From Cedecea colo (GTDB taxonomy: Bacteria; Pseudomonadota; Gammaproteobacteria; Enterobacterales; Enterobacteriaceae), in contig NZ_SOYS01000001.1 of the NCBI RefSeq assembly GCF_011808225.1, forward strand, positions 883,275 to 947,274: a stretch of DNA of 64,000 nucleotides, in the 5' to 3' direction. Both the position numbers and the translations under genes were made by a program. A model generated the notes under the pieces. The model did not search any database. It was not told the DNA's origin and saw only the letters and a list, made by a program, of their open reading frames with translations. Positions 7,277 through 19,735 of this stretch are shown here, in pieces (positions within the stretch are counted from its first letter, which is position 1; each line of letters begins with the position of its first letter).

Positions 7277-8871
7277 TGGCTGATATTCTGCTGCTCGATA
7301 ACATCGATTCCTTCACCTATAACCTGGCAGATCAGCTACGCGCTAACGGGCACAACGTGGTTATCTATCGCAACCACGTTCCGGCACAGACTTTAATTGA
7401 ACGCCTGGCAACCATGGATAACCCGGTGCTGATGCTTTCTCCTGGTCCCGGCGCGCCAGGCGAAGCTGGATGCATGCCTGAGCTACTGGCTCGTCTGCGC
7501 GGCAAGCTGCCGATTATCGGTATTTGCCTCGGCCATCAGGCGATCGTTGAAGCCTACGGTGGTTATGTCGGCCAGGCTGGTGAAATCCTGCATGGCAAGG
7601 CGTCTGTCATTTCTCACGATGGTGAAGCGATGTTCGCCGGGCTGCCTAATCCGCTGCCGGTCGCCCGTTATCACTCGCTGGTCGGCAGCAATATTCCTGC
7701 GGGCTTAACTATTAACGCGCATTTTGATGGGATGGTGATGGCCGTGCGCCACGATGCGGACCGCGTGTGCGGCTTCCAGTTCCACCCGGAATCTATTCTG
7801 ACCACCCAGGGCGCGCGCCTGCTGGAGCAAACCCTCGACTGGGCGCTGCTGAAGTTAAAACAGACCAATACGCTACAGCCGATTCTGGACAAGCTGTACC
7901 AGGCGCAGACGCTGAGCCGCGAAGAAAGCCACCAGCTATTCTCTGCCATCGTCCGCGGCGAGCTGAAGCCGGAACAACTGGCTGCCGCGCTGGTAAGCAT
8001 GAAAGTGCGCGGCGAACATCCGAACGAAATCGCCGGTGCTGCGTCAGCCCTGCTTGAAGCCGCCGCGCCATTCCCGAGCCCGGACTATCAGTTTGCTGAT
8101 ATCGTCGGCACCGGCGGCGACGGCAGCAACAGCATCAATATCTCTACCGCCAGCGCGTTTGTCGCGGCAGCCGTAGGTTTGAAGGTTGCCAAGCACGGCA
8201 ACCGCAGCGTTTCCAGCCGTTCCGGCTCTTCGGATTTGCTGGCGGCCTTCGGTATCAATCTGGATATGAGCGCGGAAGCTTCTCGTCAGGCGCTGGATGA
8301 TTTGGGCGTATGTTTCCTGTTCGCGCCGAAATATCACACGGGTTTCCGTCACGCCATGCCGGTACGTCAGCAGTTAAAAACCCGCACGCTGTTTAACGTG
8401 TTGGGCCCATTGATCAACCCGGCCCATCCGCCGCTTGCGCTCATTGGCGTTTACAGCGCGGAACTGGTTTTGCCGATTGCCGAAACGCTTCGCGTGCTGG
8501 GTTACAGACGCGCAGCCGTCGTGCACAGCGGCGGAATGGATGAGGTTTCCCTGCACGCGCCAACGCAGGTTGCTGAGCTTAACGATGGCGATATCAAAAG
8601 TTATCAGCTAACCGCCGAAGATTTTGGCCTGCCGGCCTATCATCAGGATCAGCTTGCAGGCGGTACGCCGGAAGAAAACCGTGACATTCTCACCCGCCTG
8701 CTACAAGGTAAAGGAGAGACAGCTCACGAGTCAGCCGTCGCGGCGAACGTAGCCATGCTGATGCGCCTGCACGGCCAGGAAGATCTCAGGGCAAACGCAC
8801 ATCGAGTGCTGGACGTATTGCGCAGCGGCGCAGCCTACGACCGCGTCACCTCACTGGCAGCAAGAGGATAA
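7276..8871 (+). CDS. trpD: Fused glutamine amidotransferase / anthranilate phosphoribosyltransferase
   Basis: The protein has 531 residues and is the enterobacterial TrpG-TrpD fusion. Residues about 1-195 are the class I amidotransferase: G-I-C-L-G-H-Q with nucleophile Cys84 and F-Q-F-H-P-E-S with His and Glu of the triad near 170. Residues about 200-531 are the phosphoribosyltransferase with [15 protein letters not shown] (PRPP loop) near 277. It supplies ammonia to TrpE and converts anthranilate to phosphoribosyl-anthranilate. It lies 3 bases from trpC. Confidence 0.98.
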   Translation: MADILLLDNIDSFTYNLADQLRANGHNVVIYRNHVPAQTLIERLATMDNPVLMLSPGPGAPGEAGCMPELLARLRGKLPIIGICLGHQAIVEAYGGYVGQAGEILHGKASVISHDGEAMFAGLPNPLPVARYHSLVGSNIPAGLTINAHFDGMVMAVRHDADRVCGFQFHPESILTTQGARLLEQTLDWALLKLKQTNTLQPILDKLYQAQTLSREESHQLFSAIVRGELKPEQLAAALVSMKVRGEHPNEIAGAASALLEAAAPFPSPDYQFADIVGTGGDGSNSINISTASAFVAAAVGLKVAKHGNRSVSSRSGSSDLLAAFGINLDMSAEASRQALDDLGVCFLFAPKYHTGFRHAMPVRQQLKTRTLFNVLGPLINPAHPPLALIGVYSAELVLPIAETLRVLGYRRAAVVHSGGMDEVSLHAPTQVAELNDGDIKSYQLTAEDFGLPAYHQDQLAGGTPEENRDILTRLLQGKGETAHESAVAANVAMLMRLHGQEDLRANAHRVLDVLRSGAAYDRVTSLAARG

Positions 8872-8874
8872 GAA

Positions 8875-10236
8875 ATGCAGGACACCGTATTAACGAAAAT
8901 CGTCGAGGATAAGGCGATTTGGGTTGAAGCGCGTAAAAAGCAGCAGCCCCTGGCAAGTTTCCAGAACGACGTCACCCCTGCCACACGCAGCTTTTACCAT
9001 GCGCTGCAGGGCGCGCGTACCGCGTTTATCCTTGAATGCAAAAAGGCGTCTCCGTCTAAGGGCGTGATTCGCGATGATTTCGATCCGGCGCGTATTGCCG
9101 GCGTGTATAAGCACTACGCCTCCGCAATTTCCGTCCTGACCGACGAGAAATATTTCCAGGGCAGCTTTGATTTCCTGCCTGTGGTCAGCGAAATCGTGAC
9201 CCAGCCGGTGCTGTGCAAAGATTTTATCATCGATGCTTACCAGATTTACCTGGCGCGCTTTTATCAGGCCGATGCCTGCCTGCTGATGCTTTCCGTACTG
9301 AACGATGAGCAGTATCGTCAGCTTGCCGCCGTCGCCCACAGCCTGAACATGGGCGTGCTGACGGAAGTCAGTAATGAAGAAGAGCTTGAGCGCGCCATTG
9401 CGCTGGAAGCGAAAGTTGTCGGCATTAACAACCGCGACCTGCGCGATCTCTCAATCGATCTGAACCGCACGCGCCAGCTAGCGCCGCGTCTGACCCACGG
9501 CGTAACGGTGATTAGCGAATCCGGCATCAGCACTTACGGTCAGATTCGCGAGCTAAGTCATTTTGCCAACGGTTTCCTGATTGGGTCCGCGCTGATGGGC
9601 GAAGACGATCTGAACGCAGCGGTACGCCGCGTGACGCTCGGTGAAAACAAAGTCTGTGGCCTGACGCGTCCGGAAGATGCCCGTATCGCGCATGAAGCAG
9701 GGGCAATTTACGGCGGGCTGATATTTGTGCCGTCCTCGCCTCGTTTTGTCAGCGACGAGAAAGCCTTATCCGTCATGGCTGCGGCTCCGCTGCGTTATGT
9801 CGGCGTATTCCGCAATGCAACGGTTAGCGAAGTGGCGCAGAAGGCGGCTCAGTTTTCACTTGCTGCGGTCCAGCTGCACGGCGACGAAGATCGGGCCTGG
9901 ATTGTCGAGCTACGCGCCGCCCTGCCGGATAACGTACAGATCTGGAAGGCGCTAAGCGTGAAAGATTCTTTACCTGCACGCGATTTAAACCACGTCGATA
10001 AATACGTCTTCGACAACGGTCAGGGCGGCACAGGCCAGCGTTTCGACTGGTCGTTGCTTGCGGGTCAGAAGCTGGATAATGTGCTGCTGGCAGGCGGCCT
10101 GGGCGCCGATAACTGTGTGGAAGCGGCTAAAGCCGGCTGCGCGGGACTGGATTTCAATTCTGGCGTCGAAAGCGCGCCGGGCATTAAAGATGCTAACAAG
10201 CTGGCAGCCGTGTTTCAGACGCTGCGGGCTTACTAA
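8875..10236 (+). CDS. trpC: Bifunctional indole-3-glycerol-phosphate synthase / phosphoribosylanthranilate isomerase
   Basis: The protein has 453 residues and is the TrpC-TrpF fusion. The N-terminal barrel (about 1-255) has [17 protein letters not shown] and I-S-E-S-G-I. The C-terminal barrel starts near K-V-C-G-L-T-R (catalytic Cys near 260) and includes Q-L-H-G-D-E-D. It carries out steps three and four of the pathway. Confidence 0.98.
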   Translation: MQDTVLTKIVEDKAIWVEARKKQQPLASFQNDVTPATRSFYHALQGARTAFILECKKASPSKGVIRDDFDPARIAGVYKHYASAISVLTDEKYFQGSFDFLPVVSEIVTQPVLCKDFIIDAYQIYLARFYQADACLLMLSVLNDEQYRQLAAVAHSLNMGVLTEVSNEEELERAIALEAKVVGINNRDLRDLSIDLNRTRQLAPRLTHGVTVISESGISTYGQIRELSHFANGFLIGSALMGEDDLNAAVRRVTLGENKVCGLTRPEDARIAHEAGAIYGGLIFVPSSPRFVSDEKALSVMAAAPLRYVGVFRNATVSEVAQKAAQFSLAAVQLHGDEDRAWIVELRAALPDNVQIWKALSVKDSLPARDLNHVDKYVFDNGQGGTGQRFDWSLLAGQKLDNVLLAGGLGADNCVEAAKAGCAGLDFNSGVESAPGIKDANKLAAVFQTLRAY

Positions 10237-10247
10237 GGAAAATAATC

Positions 10248-11438
10248 ATGACGTTACTTAATCCCTATTTTGGCGAGTTTGGTGGCATGTATGTGCCACA
10301 GATCCTGATGCCCGCCCTGCGCCAGTTAGAAGAAGCTTTTGTGGCGGCGCAAAGCGATGCTGAATTTCAGGCGGAATTTAACGATCTGCTGAAAAATTAT
10401 GCCGGCCGTCCGACCGCGCTGACAAAATGTAAGAACCTTACCAAAGGCACCAACACCACGCTGTATCTGAAGCGTGAAGATCTGCTGCACGGCGGCGCGC
10501 ACAAAACGAACCAGGTGCTCGGCCAGGCCCTGCTGGCGAAAAAAATGGGTAAAACCGAAATTATCGCCGAAACCGGTGCCGGTCAGCACGGCGTGGCCTC
10601 TGCTCTGGCAAGCGCTCTGCTCGGCCTGAAATGCCGTATTTATATGGGCGCGAAGGATGTTGAGCGCCAGTCGCCAAACGTGTTCCGCATGCGTCTGATG
10701 GGCGCCGAGGTTATTCCTGTTCACAGCGGTTCAGCTACCCTGAAAGACGCCTGCAACGAAGCGCTGCGCGACTGGTCTGGCAGCTACGATACCGCGCACT
10801 ATATGCTCGGTACGGCGGCGGGTCCTCACCCGTTCCCGACCATTGTGCGTGAATTCCAGCGCATGATTGGCGAGGAGACAAAAGCGCAGATCCTCGAAAA
10901 AGAAGGTCGCCTGCCGGATGCGGTTATCGCCTGCGTCGGCGGCGGCTCAAACGCCATCGGTATGTTTGCAGATTTCATTAACGATACCAAAGTTGGCCTG
11001 ATTGGCGTTGAGCCTGCGGGCCACGGTATCGAAAGCGGCGAGCACGGTGCGCCGTTGAAACACGGGCGCGTGGGTATTTATTTCGGCATGAAATCGCCGA
11101 TGATGCAGACCGATGAAGGCCAGATTGAAGAGTCTTATTCTATTTCCGCCGGTCTGGACTTCCCGTCTGTCGGGCCGCAGCACGCGCACCTGAACAGTAC
11201 CGGACGCGCGGAATACGTATCGATTACCGATGAAGAAGCGCTGGACGCCTTTAAGCTGCTGTGCCGCAAAGAAGGGATTATCCCGGCGCTGGAGTCTTCC
11301 CACGCGCTGGCTCACGCGCTGAAAATGATGCACGACGATCCTGAAAAAGAACAGCTGCTGGTGGTGAACCTCTCTGGCCGCGGCGACAAAGATATCTTCA
11401 CCGTTCACGACATCTTAAAAGCGCGAGGGGAAATGTAA
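10248..11438 (+). CDS. trpB: Tryptophan synthase beta chain
   Basis: The protein has 396 residues. The PLP-binding Lys86 lies in H-G-G-A-H-K-T-N-Q, and the phosphate loop is G-G-G-S-N-A-I-G. It condenses indole with serine; indole arrives by tunnel from TrpA. The AAGGAAAATAATC before the ATG provides a good start. The stop overlaps the trpA start (TAATG), typical of the coupled trpBA pair. Confidence 0.98.
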   Translation: MTLLNPYFGEFGGMYVPQILMPALRQLEEAFVAAQSDAEFQAEFNDLLKNYAGRPTALTKCKNLTKGTNTTLYLKREDLLHGGAHKTNQVLGQALLAKKMGKTEIIAETGAGQHGVASALASALLGLKCRIYMGAKDVERQSPNVFRMRLMGAEVIPVHSGSATLKDACNEALRDWSGSYDTAHYMLGTAAGPHPFPTIVREFQRMIGEETKAQILEKEGRLPDAVIACVGGGSNAIGMFADFINDTKVGLIGVEPAGHGIESGEHGAPLKHGRVGIYFGMKSPMMQTDEGQIEESYSISAGLDFPSVGPQHAHLNSTGRAEYVSITDEEALDAFKLLCRKEGIIPALESSHALAHALKMMHDDPEKEQLLVVNLSGRGDKDIFTVHDILKARGEM

Positions 11439-12244
11439 TGGAACGTTATCAGGACGCATTCGAGCAATTACAGGAACGCTGCGAAGGCGCTTTTGTTCCC
11501 TTTGTTACGCTTGGCGACCCGTCGCCGGAGCAGTCGCTGAAAATTATCGATACGCTGATTGAAGCCGGTGCCGACGCGCTGGAACTGGGGATCCCCTTTT
11601 CCGACCCGCTGGCAGACGGCCCGACCATTCAGAATGCGGCACTACGTGCTTTCGCCGCGGGCGTTACGCCAACGCAGTGTTTCGAAATGCTGGCTGCGAT
11701 CCGTCAGAAGCATCCGACAATTCCCATTGGCCTGCTGATGTACGCCAACCTGGTCTATAACCGCGGCATTGACGAGTTTTACGCGCTGTGCGCCAAAGTG
11801 GGCGTGGATTCGGTGCTGATAGCAGATGTGCCGGTTGAGGAGTCTGCGCCGTTCCGCCAGGCCGCAATGCGCCATAACGTTGCGCCAATCTTTATCTGCC
11901 CGCCGAATGCGGATGATGATTTGCTGCGCGAGATTGCCTCTTACGGTCGTGGCTACACGTATCTGCTTTCCCGTGCCGGCGTTACGGGCGCCGAAACGCG
12001 CGCTCAGCTGCCGCTTCATCATCTGGTGGAAAAACTGACTGAATATCACGCCGCACCTTCGCTGCAGGGCTTTGGTATCTCCGAGCCTTCGCAGGTGCGT
12101 GACGCCATTGAAGCCGGGGCTGCGGGCGCTATTTCTGGTTCAGCCATCGTAAAGATTATTGAGAAAAACCTTAATAATCCGCATGCGATGCTGAGCGAGC
12201 TGAAAACCTTTGTTCAGGCGATGAAAGCCGCAACCAGAAGTTAA
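11438..12244 (+). CDS. trpA: Tryptophan synthase alpha chain
   Basis: The protein has 268 residues. Catalytic Glu49 (A-L-E-L-G) and Asp60 (P-L-A-D-G-P) are present. It cleaves indole-3-glycerol phosphate to indole and glyceraldehyde-3-phosphate. It is the last gene of the operon, followed by a strong terminator at 12261-12285. Confidence 0.98.
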   Translation: MERYQDAFEQLQERCEGAFVPFVTLGDPSPEQSLKIIDTLIEAGADALELGIPFSDPLADGPTIQNAALRAFAAGVTPTQCFEMLAAIRQKHPTIPIGLLMYANLVYNRGIDEFYALCAKVGVDSVLIADVPVEESAPFRQAAMRHNVAPIFICPPNADDDLLREIASYGRGYTYLLSRAGVTGAETRAQLPLHHLVEKLTEYHAAPSLQGFGISEPSQVRDAIEAGAAGAISGSAIVKIIEKNLNNPHAMLSELKTFVQAMKAATRS

Positions 12245-12260
12245 GTTTTTTGAAAGAATA

Positions 12261-12285
12261 AGGCCGGAGTATTCCGGCCTTTTTT
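12261..12285. terminator. Terminator of trp operon, shared with ompW
   Basis: AGGCCGGA (12261-12268), GTAT and TCCGGCCT (12273-12280) form a perfect 8-bp stem followed by T runs to the ompW stop; in the other direction it lies directly after the ompW stop. It therefore separates the two convergent genes, which in E. coli K-12 are separated by yciGFE. Confidence 0.92.
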
Positions 12286-12286
12286 A

Positions 12287-12919
12287 TCAGAAGCGGTAAC
12301 CCGCAGAGAACATAAATACCCACGGATCGATACGAGTCTTGATATTTTGTTGCTCGCCGCCCGCTTTAAATTTCACTTCGGTGTCGATATCCATATACCA
12401 TACCGACATATTAAGCAGCCAGTCGTCGCTGACCATATAATCCAGACCAACCTGACCCGCAGCCCCCCACGAATCTTTCACGCTCAAATCGCTCAAACCC
12501 GCCTCTTTGCCCGTCTGATTGAAGTCTGTATCAAAGAAGGTGGTGTAGTTGATGCCGGCACCGATGTAAGGACGAGCTTTGCTTTTCGCATCGCCAAAGT
12601 ACCACTGCGCCATCAGCGTAGGCGGGAGCTGCTTAACGGTAGCTAAATCGCCCGTCGCGCCCAGGCCAACCTTGTGGCGAAACGGCGTGGCGGCCAGCAG
12701 TTCGATACCGATATTGTCGGTCACCATATAATCAAAAGTCAGCCCCAGTTGCGTGTTGTTGCTGACGTTAAAACCGCCCATTTTCAGCACGTTCTCTGAA
12801 CCTTCGGTCGGACGAACCGTTGCCGTACCGGCACGCATAAAAAAATCGCCCGCTTCGTGCGCTAAAGCTTCACCGGATAAGCAACCCAGCGCCAGTAATG
12901 CCAAAGATAATTTTTTCAT
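12287..12919 (-). CDS. ompW: Outer membrane protein W
   Basis: The protein has 210 residues with a signal peptide MKKLSLALLALGCLSGEALA cleaved before H-E-A-G-D-F-F. The mature protein has amphipathic beta strands and ends in G-Y-R-F with the terminal Phe typical of outer-membrane barrels. OmpW is an eight-stranded barrel with a hydrophobic channel for small nonpolar molecules. The GGGAAGGG before the ATG supports the start. Confidence 0.96.
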   Translation of the reverse strand: MKKLSLALLALGCLSGEALAHEAGDFFMRAGTATVRPTEGSENVLKMGGFNVSNNTQLGLTFDYMVTDNIGIELLAATPFRHKVGLGATGDLATVKQLPPTLMAQWYFGDAKSKARPYIGAGINYTTFFDTDFNQTGKEAGLSDLSVKDSWGAAGQVGLDYMVSDDWLLNMSVWYMDIDTEVKFKAGGEQQNIKTRIDPWVFMFSAGYRF

Positions 12920-13303
12920 AGCCCTTCCCTTGTTATGGTTTTAACAGCGGGCTGAATATACCTACTTATGAGTACAATGTGATCTAACATCGGTCACACT
13001 TCGTTGGCTAATTTAACATTTAATGATCTGGATTAATTTTTGGCGATCGCTACAAACCTCGAATGGTGGCCCGGCGTCAAATTTCAGTATGGAGGCGGGT
13101 TTTAAAATCTTTACGTTTCGTTTTTGTATGAAATAACGTCAATGCGTGCGCTTTTTTTATCCATAAAGCCGGTCAGAGTGTGATTTAACCGCAGGCCGTC
13201 GCCCGGCTTTGTTTTTCCGCAGGACCTTAGTGGTGCCACAGTTCCTGCATCCAGGGTACAATTGCGCGCTGAGGTATCACCGGGCAATTTCAAAGGAGAG
13301 TGC
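12920..13303. other. ompW-yciC intergenic region
   Basis: 384 bp, divergent promoters, no gene. It contains an inverted repeat AAAGCCGG (13165-13172) / CCGGCTTT (13203-13210) followed by GTTTTT, which might act as a plus-strand terminator or attenuator ahead of yciC. A TACAAT at 13256-13261 could be a yciC -10 box. Confidence 0.5.
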
Positions 13304-14047
13304 ATGTCTATCACGGCGGGTTCTGTGTACCGTGACACGGGAAATTTTCTACGCAATCAGTTTGTTACCATCCTGCTGATCGCATTACTTTGCGCTTTTA
13401 TTTCGACCATCGTCGGTCATGCGCTTTCACCCAGCGATGAACAGATGGCCATTCTGAGCGAAGGCGACAATCTGGCCGGAAGCGTTGGCCTGTTTGACCT
13501 TGTGCAAAATATGACGCCTGAGCAACAGCAAATGTTACTCAGAGCTTCTGCGGCATCGACATTCTCCGGGCTTATCGGCAATGCGATTCTGGCCGGCAGC
13601 ATGCTGGTGCTGATGCAGATGGTTTCAGCCGGGCATCGGGTGAGTGCGCTACGCGCAATAGGTACGGCGGCGCCTGTGTTACCGAAAATGTTTATTCTGA
13701 TGTTCCTGACTACCTTTATGGTGCAGATTGGTATCATGCTGGTTGTGGTGCCGGGAGTGCTGTTGGCCATCGTGCTGGCCTTTGCGCCAGTCATGCTGGT
13801 GCAGGATAAAGCAGGTATTTTCCAGGCGATGCGTAACAGCATTCGTCTGGTATGGAGCAATATGCGTCTGGTCGCGCCGGCTGTTATCGTCTGGTTGATG
13901 GCTAAAACGGCACTGCTGCTGCTCGCCTCCTCTTTTGCGGCGTTATCTCCGCAAATCGGCGCGGTGATAGCCAATACGATAAGCAACCTTATTTCCGGCG
14001 TGCTGCTCATCTATTTATTCCGTTTATATATGCTTATTCGCCAGTAA
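13304..14047 (+). CDS. yciC: YciC, UPF0259 inner-membrane protein
   Basis: The protein has 247 residues. I chose ATG 13304, preceded by AAAGGAGAG, over an in-frame ATG 14 codons upstream. It is strongly hydrophobic with about six membrane segments (starting near residue 20, [12 protein letters not shown]). Function is unknown; the family is UPF0259. It is the first gene of the yciC-yciB-yciA cluster, as in E. coli. Confidence 0.93.
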   Translation: MSITAGSVYRDTGNFLRNQFVTILLIALLCAFISTIVGHALSPSDEQMAILSEGDNLAGSVGLFDLVQNMTPEQQQMLLRASAASTFSGLIGNAILAGSMLVLMQMVSAGHRVSALRAIGTAAPVLPKMFILMFLTTFMVQIGIMLVVVPGVLLAIVLAFAPVMLVQDKAGIFQAMRNSIRLVWSNMRLVAPAVIVWLMAKTALLLLASSFAALSPQIGAVIANTISNLISGVLLIYLFRLYMLIRQ

Positions 14048-14115
14048 TCTTCGTTCGCTCCTGGCTGCGCGTTATAGTCAGTCAGGCGTTCTCACATTTT
14101 TTTACGGAACAGACT

Positions 14116-14652
14116 ATGAAGCAGCTTCTCGACTTCCTGCCCCTGATTGTCTTCTTTGCTTTTTATAAGATGTATGACATCTATGCTGCCAGCGGCGCGC
14201 TGATTGTCGCAACCGCCCTGGCGCTGGTTTATAGCTGGTACAAATACCGCAAGCTGGAAAAAATGACCCTTATCACTTTTGTGATAGTGGCGGTGTTTGG
14301 CGGTCTTACTCTGTTCTTCCATAACGATGAATTTATCAAATGGAAAGTCACGGTAATTTACGCGCTCTTTGCTATCGCCCTGCTGGTCAGCCAGCTGGTA
14401 ATGAAAAAGCCGCTGATCCAGCGCATGCTGGCCAAAGAAATCACCCTGCCGGAACACGTCTGGGCAAAACTTAACGTCGCCTGGGCAGTATTCTTTATCG
14501 TCTGCGGCATTGCGAACATCTATATCGCCTTCTGGCTGCCGCAAAACGTCTGGGTTAACTTTAAAGTGTTCGGCCTGACCGCCGCCACGCTGGTGTTCAC
14601 CCTGTTAAGCGGTATTTACATCTATCGCCATATGCCGCAGGAAGACAAATGA
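14116..14652 (+). CDS. yciB: YciB (IspZ-type) inner-membrane septation protein
   Basis: The protein has 178 residues starting [20 protein letters not shown]. It has five or so membrane segments and the family motif [15 protein letters not shown]. YciB has been linked to septation and envelope synthesis together with DcrB. It overlaps yciA by ATGA. Confidence 0.95.
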   Translation: MKQLLDFLPLIVFFAFYKMYDIYAASGALIVATALALVYSWYKYRKLEKMTLITFVIVAVFGGLTLFFHNDEFIKWKVTVIYALFAIALLVSQLVMKKPLIQRMLAKEITLPEHVWAKLNVAWAVFFIVCGIANIYIAFWLPQNVWVNFKVFGLTAATLVFTLLSGIYIYRHMPQEDK

Positions 14653-15044
14653 GCCAGAGCATGCCTGTTGGTGAACTGGTGTTGCGTACGCTGGCTATGC
14701 CGGCGGATACCAACGCAAACGGTGATATTTTTGGCGGCTGGTTGATGTCGCAGATGGATATGGGCGGCGCCATTCAGGCAAAAGAGATAGCCCACGGACG
14801 CGTCGTAACCGTGCGCGTAGACGGCATGACGTTCCTTAAGCCCGTTGCGGTAGGTGATGTGGTGTGCTGTTACGCCAGCTGCGTCAAACGCGGCAATACG
14901 TCAATTACTATCAAAGTGGAAGTCTGGGTGAAGAAAGTCTCATCAGAACCTATTGGCCAACGCTATAAGGCGACGGAAGCTATTTTCATTTACGTTGCCG
15001 TTGACAGCGACGGCAAGCCCCGACAGTTACCGCAGCCAGCCTGA
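14649..15044 (+). CDS. yciA: Acyl-CoA thioesterase YciA
   Basis: The protein has 131 residues of the hotdog fold. The family signature is [19 protein letters not shown] near residues 19-37 with the catalytic Asp, and [11 protein letters not shown]. It hydrolyses a wide range of acyl-CoAs. Coupled to yciB by a 4-base overlap. Confidence 0.96.
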   Translation: MSQSMPVGELVLRTLAMPADTNANGDIFGGWLMSQMDMGGAIQAKEIAHGRVVTVRVDGMTFLKPVAVGDVVCCYASCVKRGNTSITIKVEVWVKKVSSEPIGQRYKATEAIFIYVAVDSDGKPRQLPQPA

Positions 15045-15045
15045 A

Positions 15046-15070
15046 AAAACCCTCCAGCGTGGAGGGTTTT
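15046..15070. terminator. Bidirectional terminator between yciA and tonB
   Basis: CCCTCCA (15050-15056), GCG and TGGAGGG (15060-15066) with flanking A and T runs on both sides. It serves both convergent genes. Confidence 0.92.
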
Positions 15071-15072
15071 TC

Positions 15073-15792
15073 TTATTCCATCGTCGCGCCGCCATTGATG
15101 CGGAACACGATATTCACAATCAAACCTTGTCCCGGCTTGCCGCTTTCGTAGCGCCACTTCTTCATAGCCTGCTTCACTTCTCGTTCAAACATATTGGCAG
15201 GCTTCGCAGAAAGGATGGTTACGTTGTTAACGCTGCCGTCGGCGGCGACATCAAACTTCACGCGCACGTTTCCTTCCATGCGCAATGCAAACGCACGAGA
15301 CGGATACTGCGGCTGATTACGGCTTAATGCACGTGGGCCTGTGGCAACCGGTGCGACTTTCGCTGCCGGGGCAGGCTTCGCCGCAGGCGCTGGATGCACT
15401 GGCGCAGCGTTCTGGAATGGCGATGCCGGACGCGGTTCGACCGGTTTTGCCTCACGCTTCGGCTGTTCCACCTTTTTCACCGGCTTCGGTTTTGGCTTCG
15501 GCTTCGGTTTGGGCTCAGGTTTATGAATAACAACCGGCGCCTCTTTTGGCGGTTCGGGGATCGGTTCCGGCTCCGGCTCAACGACGGGTTCCGGCGGCGG
15601 CTGCACAACTTCTGGCTGCGGCGGCTCAAGGTCGACAGGTGCAACCATGGTGACGCTGATAGGCTGTGCAGGCGCGGGCATCTCAACAACCTGATGTACC
15701 GAGGTATAAAGTAACCCCGCCACTACAGCGCCATGCAGCACGACAGAGAGTGCGGTCGGCCACGGGAAGCGGCGAGGTAAATCAATGGTCAT
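15073..15792 (-). CDS. tonB: TonB energy-transducing protein
   Basis: The protein has 239 residues starting [16 protein letters not shown] (same length as E. coli; an ATG three codons upstream is ignored). The N-terminal anchor contains the conserved S-x3-H motif (S-V-V-L-H). A proline-rich spacer with alternating Glu-Pro then Lys-Pro repeats spans residues about 65-120. The C-terminal domain (Q-P-Q-Y-P-S-R-A and K-K-W-R-Y) binds TonB boxes of outer-membrane receptors. It transmits proton-motive force from ExbBD to siderophore and B12 receptors. Confidence 0.96.
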   Translation of the reverse strand: MTIDLPRRFPWPTALSVVLHGAVVAGLLYTSVHQVVEMPAPAQPISVTMVAPVDLEPPQPEVVQPPPEPVVEPEPEPIPEPPKEAPVVIHKPEPKPKPKPKPKPVKKVEQPKREAKPVEPRPASPFQNAAPVHPAPAAKPAPAAKVAPVATGPRALSRNQPQYPSRAFALRMEGNVRVKFDVAADGSVNNVTILSAKPANMFEREVKQAMKKWRYESGKPGQGLIVNIVFRINGGATME

Positions 15793-15829
15793 TGACGTCA
15801 TAATGGCTTCGATATCTTAAACAGGCGTT

Positions 15830-15862
15830 AATTTTAAATGCAAATAGCAATCATATTCAATA
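15830..15862 (-). promoter_or_regulatory. tonB promoter region with Fur-box-like sequence
   Basis: Read on the minus strand, GAATATGATTGCTATTTGC then ATTTAAAAT lies about 40-70 bases before the tonB start and resembles the iron-repressed tonB promoter of E. coli (partial Fur-box match over an AT-rich -10). Iron control is inferred. Confidence 0.5.
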
Positions 15863-16015
15863 ACGCATTGCCTGTGGCGGCACTTTTTCTCCACGGCAGA
15901 CGCTTTTTCCGGCATCTGCGTCAGGGATTTAACATCTTGTTTATGTTTCAATTGCAGTCTGTGCACCGTTCACTTACGGTACTTTACATCCCCATTTTTA
16001 AAAGGAGCCCTGCCC

Positions 16016-16312
16016 GTGCTGTATGTCATTTACGCAGAAGATAACGCCGATTCGCTTGAAAAGCGTCTGGCTGTACGCCCGGCCCACCTGGCACGTTTGC
16101 AGTTACTACGTGATGAAGGCCGTCTGTTAACCGCCGGTCCAATGCCGGCAGTAGACAGCAACGATCCGGGCGCCGCTGGTTTTACCGGCTCAACGGTGAT
16201 TGCAGAATTCAACTCTCTGGAAGAGGCGCATGCCTGGGCAGAAGCGGACCCTTACATTGCTGCGGGGGTTTACAAAAAGGTGGCGGTTAAGCCCTACAAG
16301 AAGGTTTTCTGA
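16016..16312 (+). CDS. yciI: YciI family protein
   Basis: The protein has 98 residues, starting with GTG 13 bases after AAAAGGAG and reading [17 protein letters not shown]. The YCII fold is represented by R-P-A-H-L-A-R-L and [12 protein letters not shown]. Related to muconolactone isomerase-like ferredoxin folds; the physiological role is not established. In E. coli kch follows; here it is absent. Confidence 0.93.
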   Translation: MLYVIYAEDNADSLEKRLAVRPAHLARLQLLRDEGRLLTAGPMPAVDSNDPGAAGFTGSTVIAEFNSLEEAHAWAEADPYIAAGVYKKVAVKPYKKVF

Positions 16313-16341
16313 AGCGGAAATAACGGATTAGAAGATATTTT

Positions 16342-16368
16342 GGGCACCGGCTGGCGGTGCCCTTTTCT
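16342..16368. terminator. Terminator after yciI, shared with yciY
   Basis: GGGCACCG (16342-16349), loop GCTGG and CGGTGCCC (16355-16362), followed by TTTTCTTT. Confidence 0.88.
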
Positions 16369-16548
16369 TTATGCCCAGCGATCGTGGATGGCAAACAGCA
16401 ATGAATTACGCTGTTTATTAACCTGGCACTTTCTGATGGCATGAATGCGCATGTTACGGCGCGACTGGCCTTCCAGCCAACGTGCTTTGCGCCGTTGCGC
16501 CTGACGCTGCATTCGCCAGCGTCCGACCTCAGTTCTACTACGCCTCAT
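16369..16548 (-). CDS. yciY: YciY small basic protein
   Basis: The protein has 59 residues, reading RRSRTEVGRWRMQRQAQRR after the Met, very rich in Arg and Lys. It closely resembles the short E. coli protein YciY, which lies at the same place between yciI and clsA on the opposite strand. Function unknown. The conservation of reading frame and position supports that it is real. Confidence 0.85.
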   Translation of the reverse strand: MRRSRTEVGRWRMQRQAQRRKARWLEGQSRRNMRIHAIRKCQVNKQRNSLLFAIHDRWA

Positions 16549-16692
16549 TTTTACGACTCAACTTTAAAACAGACGGCTCATTATAGATGCTTATTGCCAG
16601 CAGGCTAGCCGTTTTACGACTAGTTTTATTGTTAACGAGTTAAGGTTATGCGTAAACTCGAAACCATACGATTTCAAAAGGATTTTTAAGGT

Positions 16693-18520
<1,828 letters not shown>

Positions 18521-18524
18521 CCAA

Positions 18525-18546
18525 AAGGGCAGCCTGAGCTGCCCTT
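18525..18546. terminator. Hairpin after yciU, copy 1 of a repeated hairpin
   Basis: AAGGGCAGC, loop CTGA and GCTGCCCTT form a perfect 9-bp stem 5 bases after the yciU stop. The same hairpin with one changed loop base recurs at 18689-18710. No T run follows this copy. Confidence 0.75.
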
Positions 18547-18554
18547 GAGATTGC

Positions 18555-18594
18555 TGACAAAGAAGGAAAAAGCGTGGTTTTTCCTTCTTTGTCA
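18555..18594. terminator. Long perfect inverted repeat
   Basis: TGACAAAGAAGGAAAAA (18555-18571), loop GCGTGG and TTTTTCCTTCTTTGTCA (18578-18594) make a 17-bp perfect stem. It may stop transcription from yciU or from opp on the other strand. Confidence 0.7.
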
Positions 18595-18688
18595 TTATCC
18601 TTCGAAAAGCAACCGATTGATTTCCCTTATTTTTTCACCCGGTGAAATCTGCTCTGTCTGTGCAGGTTGAGAGTTTGTCACCAGCCAA

Positions 18689-18715
18689 AAGGGCAGCCTA
18701 AGCTGCCCTTTCCTT
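18689..18715. terminator. opp operon terminator, copy 2 of the repeated hairpin
   Basis: AAGGGCAGC, loop CTAA and GCTGCCCTT (18702-18710), 16 bases past the oppF stop. TTTCCTTT follows on the plus strand and TTTTGG on the minus strand. Confidence 0.78.
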
Positions 18716-18730
18716 TAATGCCACCGGAGA

Positions 18731-19735
18731 TTAAAGCGGGTCAACCTTCAGGCAGGAAACCGCGTGGCGGAAGCTGCCTTCCAGGACGGGACGGGTTTTC
18801 GCGCATTCCGGCCCGGCAATCGGACAACGTGTGCGGAACACACAGCCCGACGGAGGATTGATCGGCGAAGGCAGCTCGCCTTCCAGAAGCTGGATAACTT
18901 TGTTTTTCTCCAGATCGGGGTCAGGGATCGGCACCGCTGACATCAGCGCTTTGGTATAAGGATGCAGCGGGTTGTGATAAACCTCATCATAAGTCCCTAA
19001 CTCCACCGCGTGTCCAAGATACATCACCAGCACGCGATCGGAGATATGCTTCACTACCGCCAGATCGTGAGCAATAAAGATCAGTGACAGCCCCATCTCA
19101 CGCTGTAATTTTTGCAGCAGGTTGACCACCTGCGCCTGAATAGACACGTCCAGCGCCGAAACGGGTTCGTCACAGATGATAAGTTTCGGCTCAAGGATTA
19201 ACGCGCGCGCAATCCCAATACGCTGACACTGGCCGCCAGAGAACTCGTGCGGATAGCGGTTGATGAGATTAGGCAACAGCCCTACTTTCATCATCATCGC
19301 TTTTACGCGGTCACGCACTTCCTGGCGCGGCATTTTCGGATGATAAGTACGCAGCGGCTCGGCGATGATATCGCCGATGTTCATACGTGGGTTTAATGAA
19401 GCCAGCGGATCCTGGAAAATCATCTGGATGTCGCTGCGCACGTCGCGCCACTCGTCCTGATTCATCCCCAGCAGATCTTTACCCAGCCAGGCCACGCGCC
19501 CGTCGGTTGCTTTAACCAGGCCGATAATGGCGCGGGCAAAAGTTGATTTACCGCAGCCGGACTCGCCTACCACGCCCAGAGTTTCCCCTTCGTACAGCCG
19601 CAGGGTAACGCCGTCCACCGCCTTAAGGCTTTTCGACGGCTGCCAGAACCATTGCTTGCCGTCTTTAATATCGAAATGAACCTTAAGATCGGCAATTTCG
19701 AGCAGTACTTTTCTCTCTTCTGTCACGGCATTCAT
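18731..19735 (-). CDS. oppF: Oligopeptide ABC transporter ATPase OppF
   Basis: The protein has 334 residues. Walker A is G-E-S-G-C-G-K-S-T, the signature F-S-G-G-Q-C-Q-R and Walker B L-I-I-C-D-E-P-V-S-A-L-D. A C-terminal cysteine-rich patch (C-V-F-R-T-R-C-P) is usual for Opp/Dpp ATPases and may hold an iron-sulfur cluster. It forms a heterodimeric motor with OppD and overlaps oppD by 4 bases. Confidence 0.97.
   Translation of the reverse strand: MNAVTEERKVLLEIADLKVHFDIKDGKQWFWQPSKSLKAVDGVTLRLYEGETLGVVGESGCGKSTFARAIIGLVKATDGRVAWLGKDLLGMNQDEWRDVRSDIQMIFQDPLASLNPRMNIGDIIAEPLRTYHPKMPRQEVRDRVKAMMMKVGLLPNLINRYPHEFSGGQCQRIGIARALILEPKLIICDEPVSALDVSIQAQVVNLLQKLQREMGLSLIFIAHDLAVVKHISDRVLVMYLGHAVELGTYDEVYHNPLHPYTKALMSAVPIPDPDLEKNKVIQLLEGELPSPINPPSGCVFRTRCPIAGPECAKTRPVLEGSFRHAVSCLKVDPL

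Noticed and set aside
5533-11888. Many antisense frames over trp genes
   Set aside because: GC-rich codon shadows; no start signals or family similarity.
12942-13010. CRP-like site upstream of ompW (TGTGATC ... TCACA)
   Set aside because: The half-sites are too far apart for the CRP spacing.
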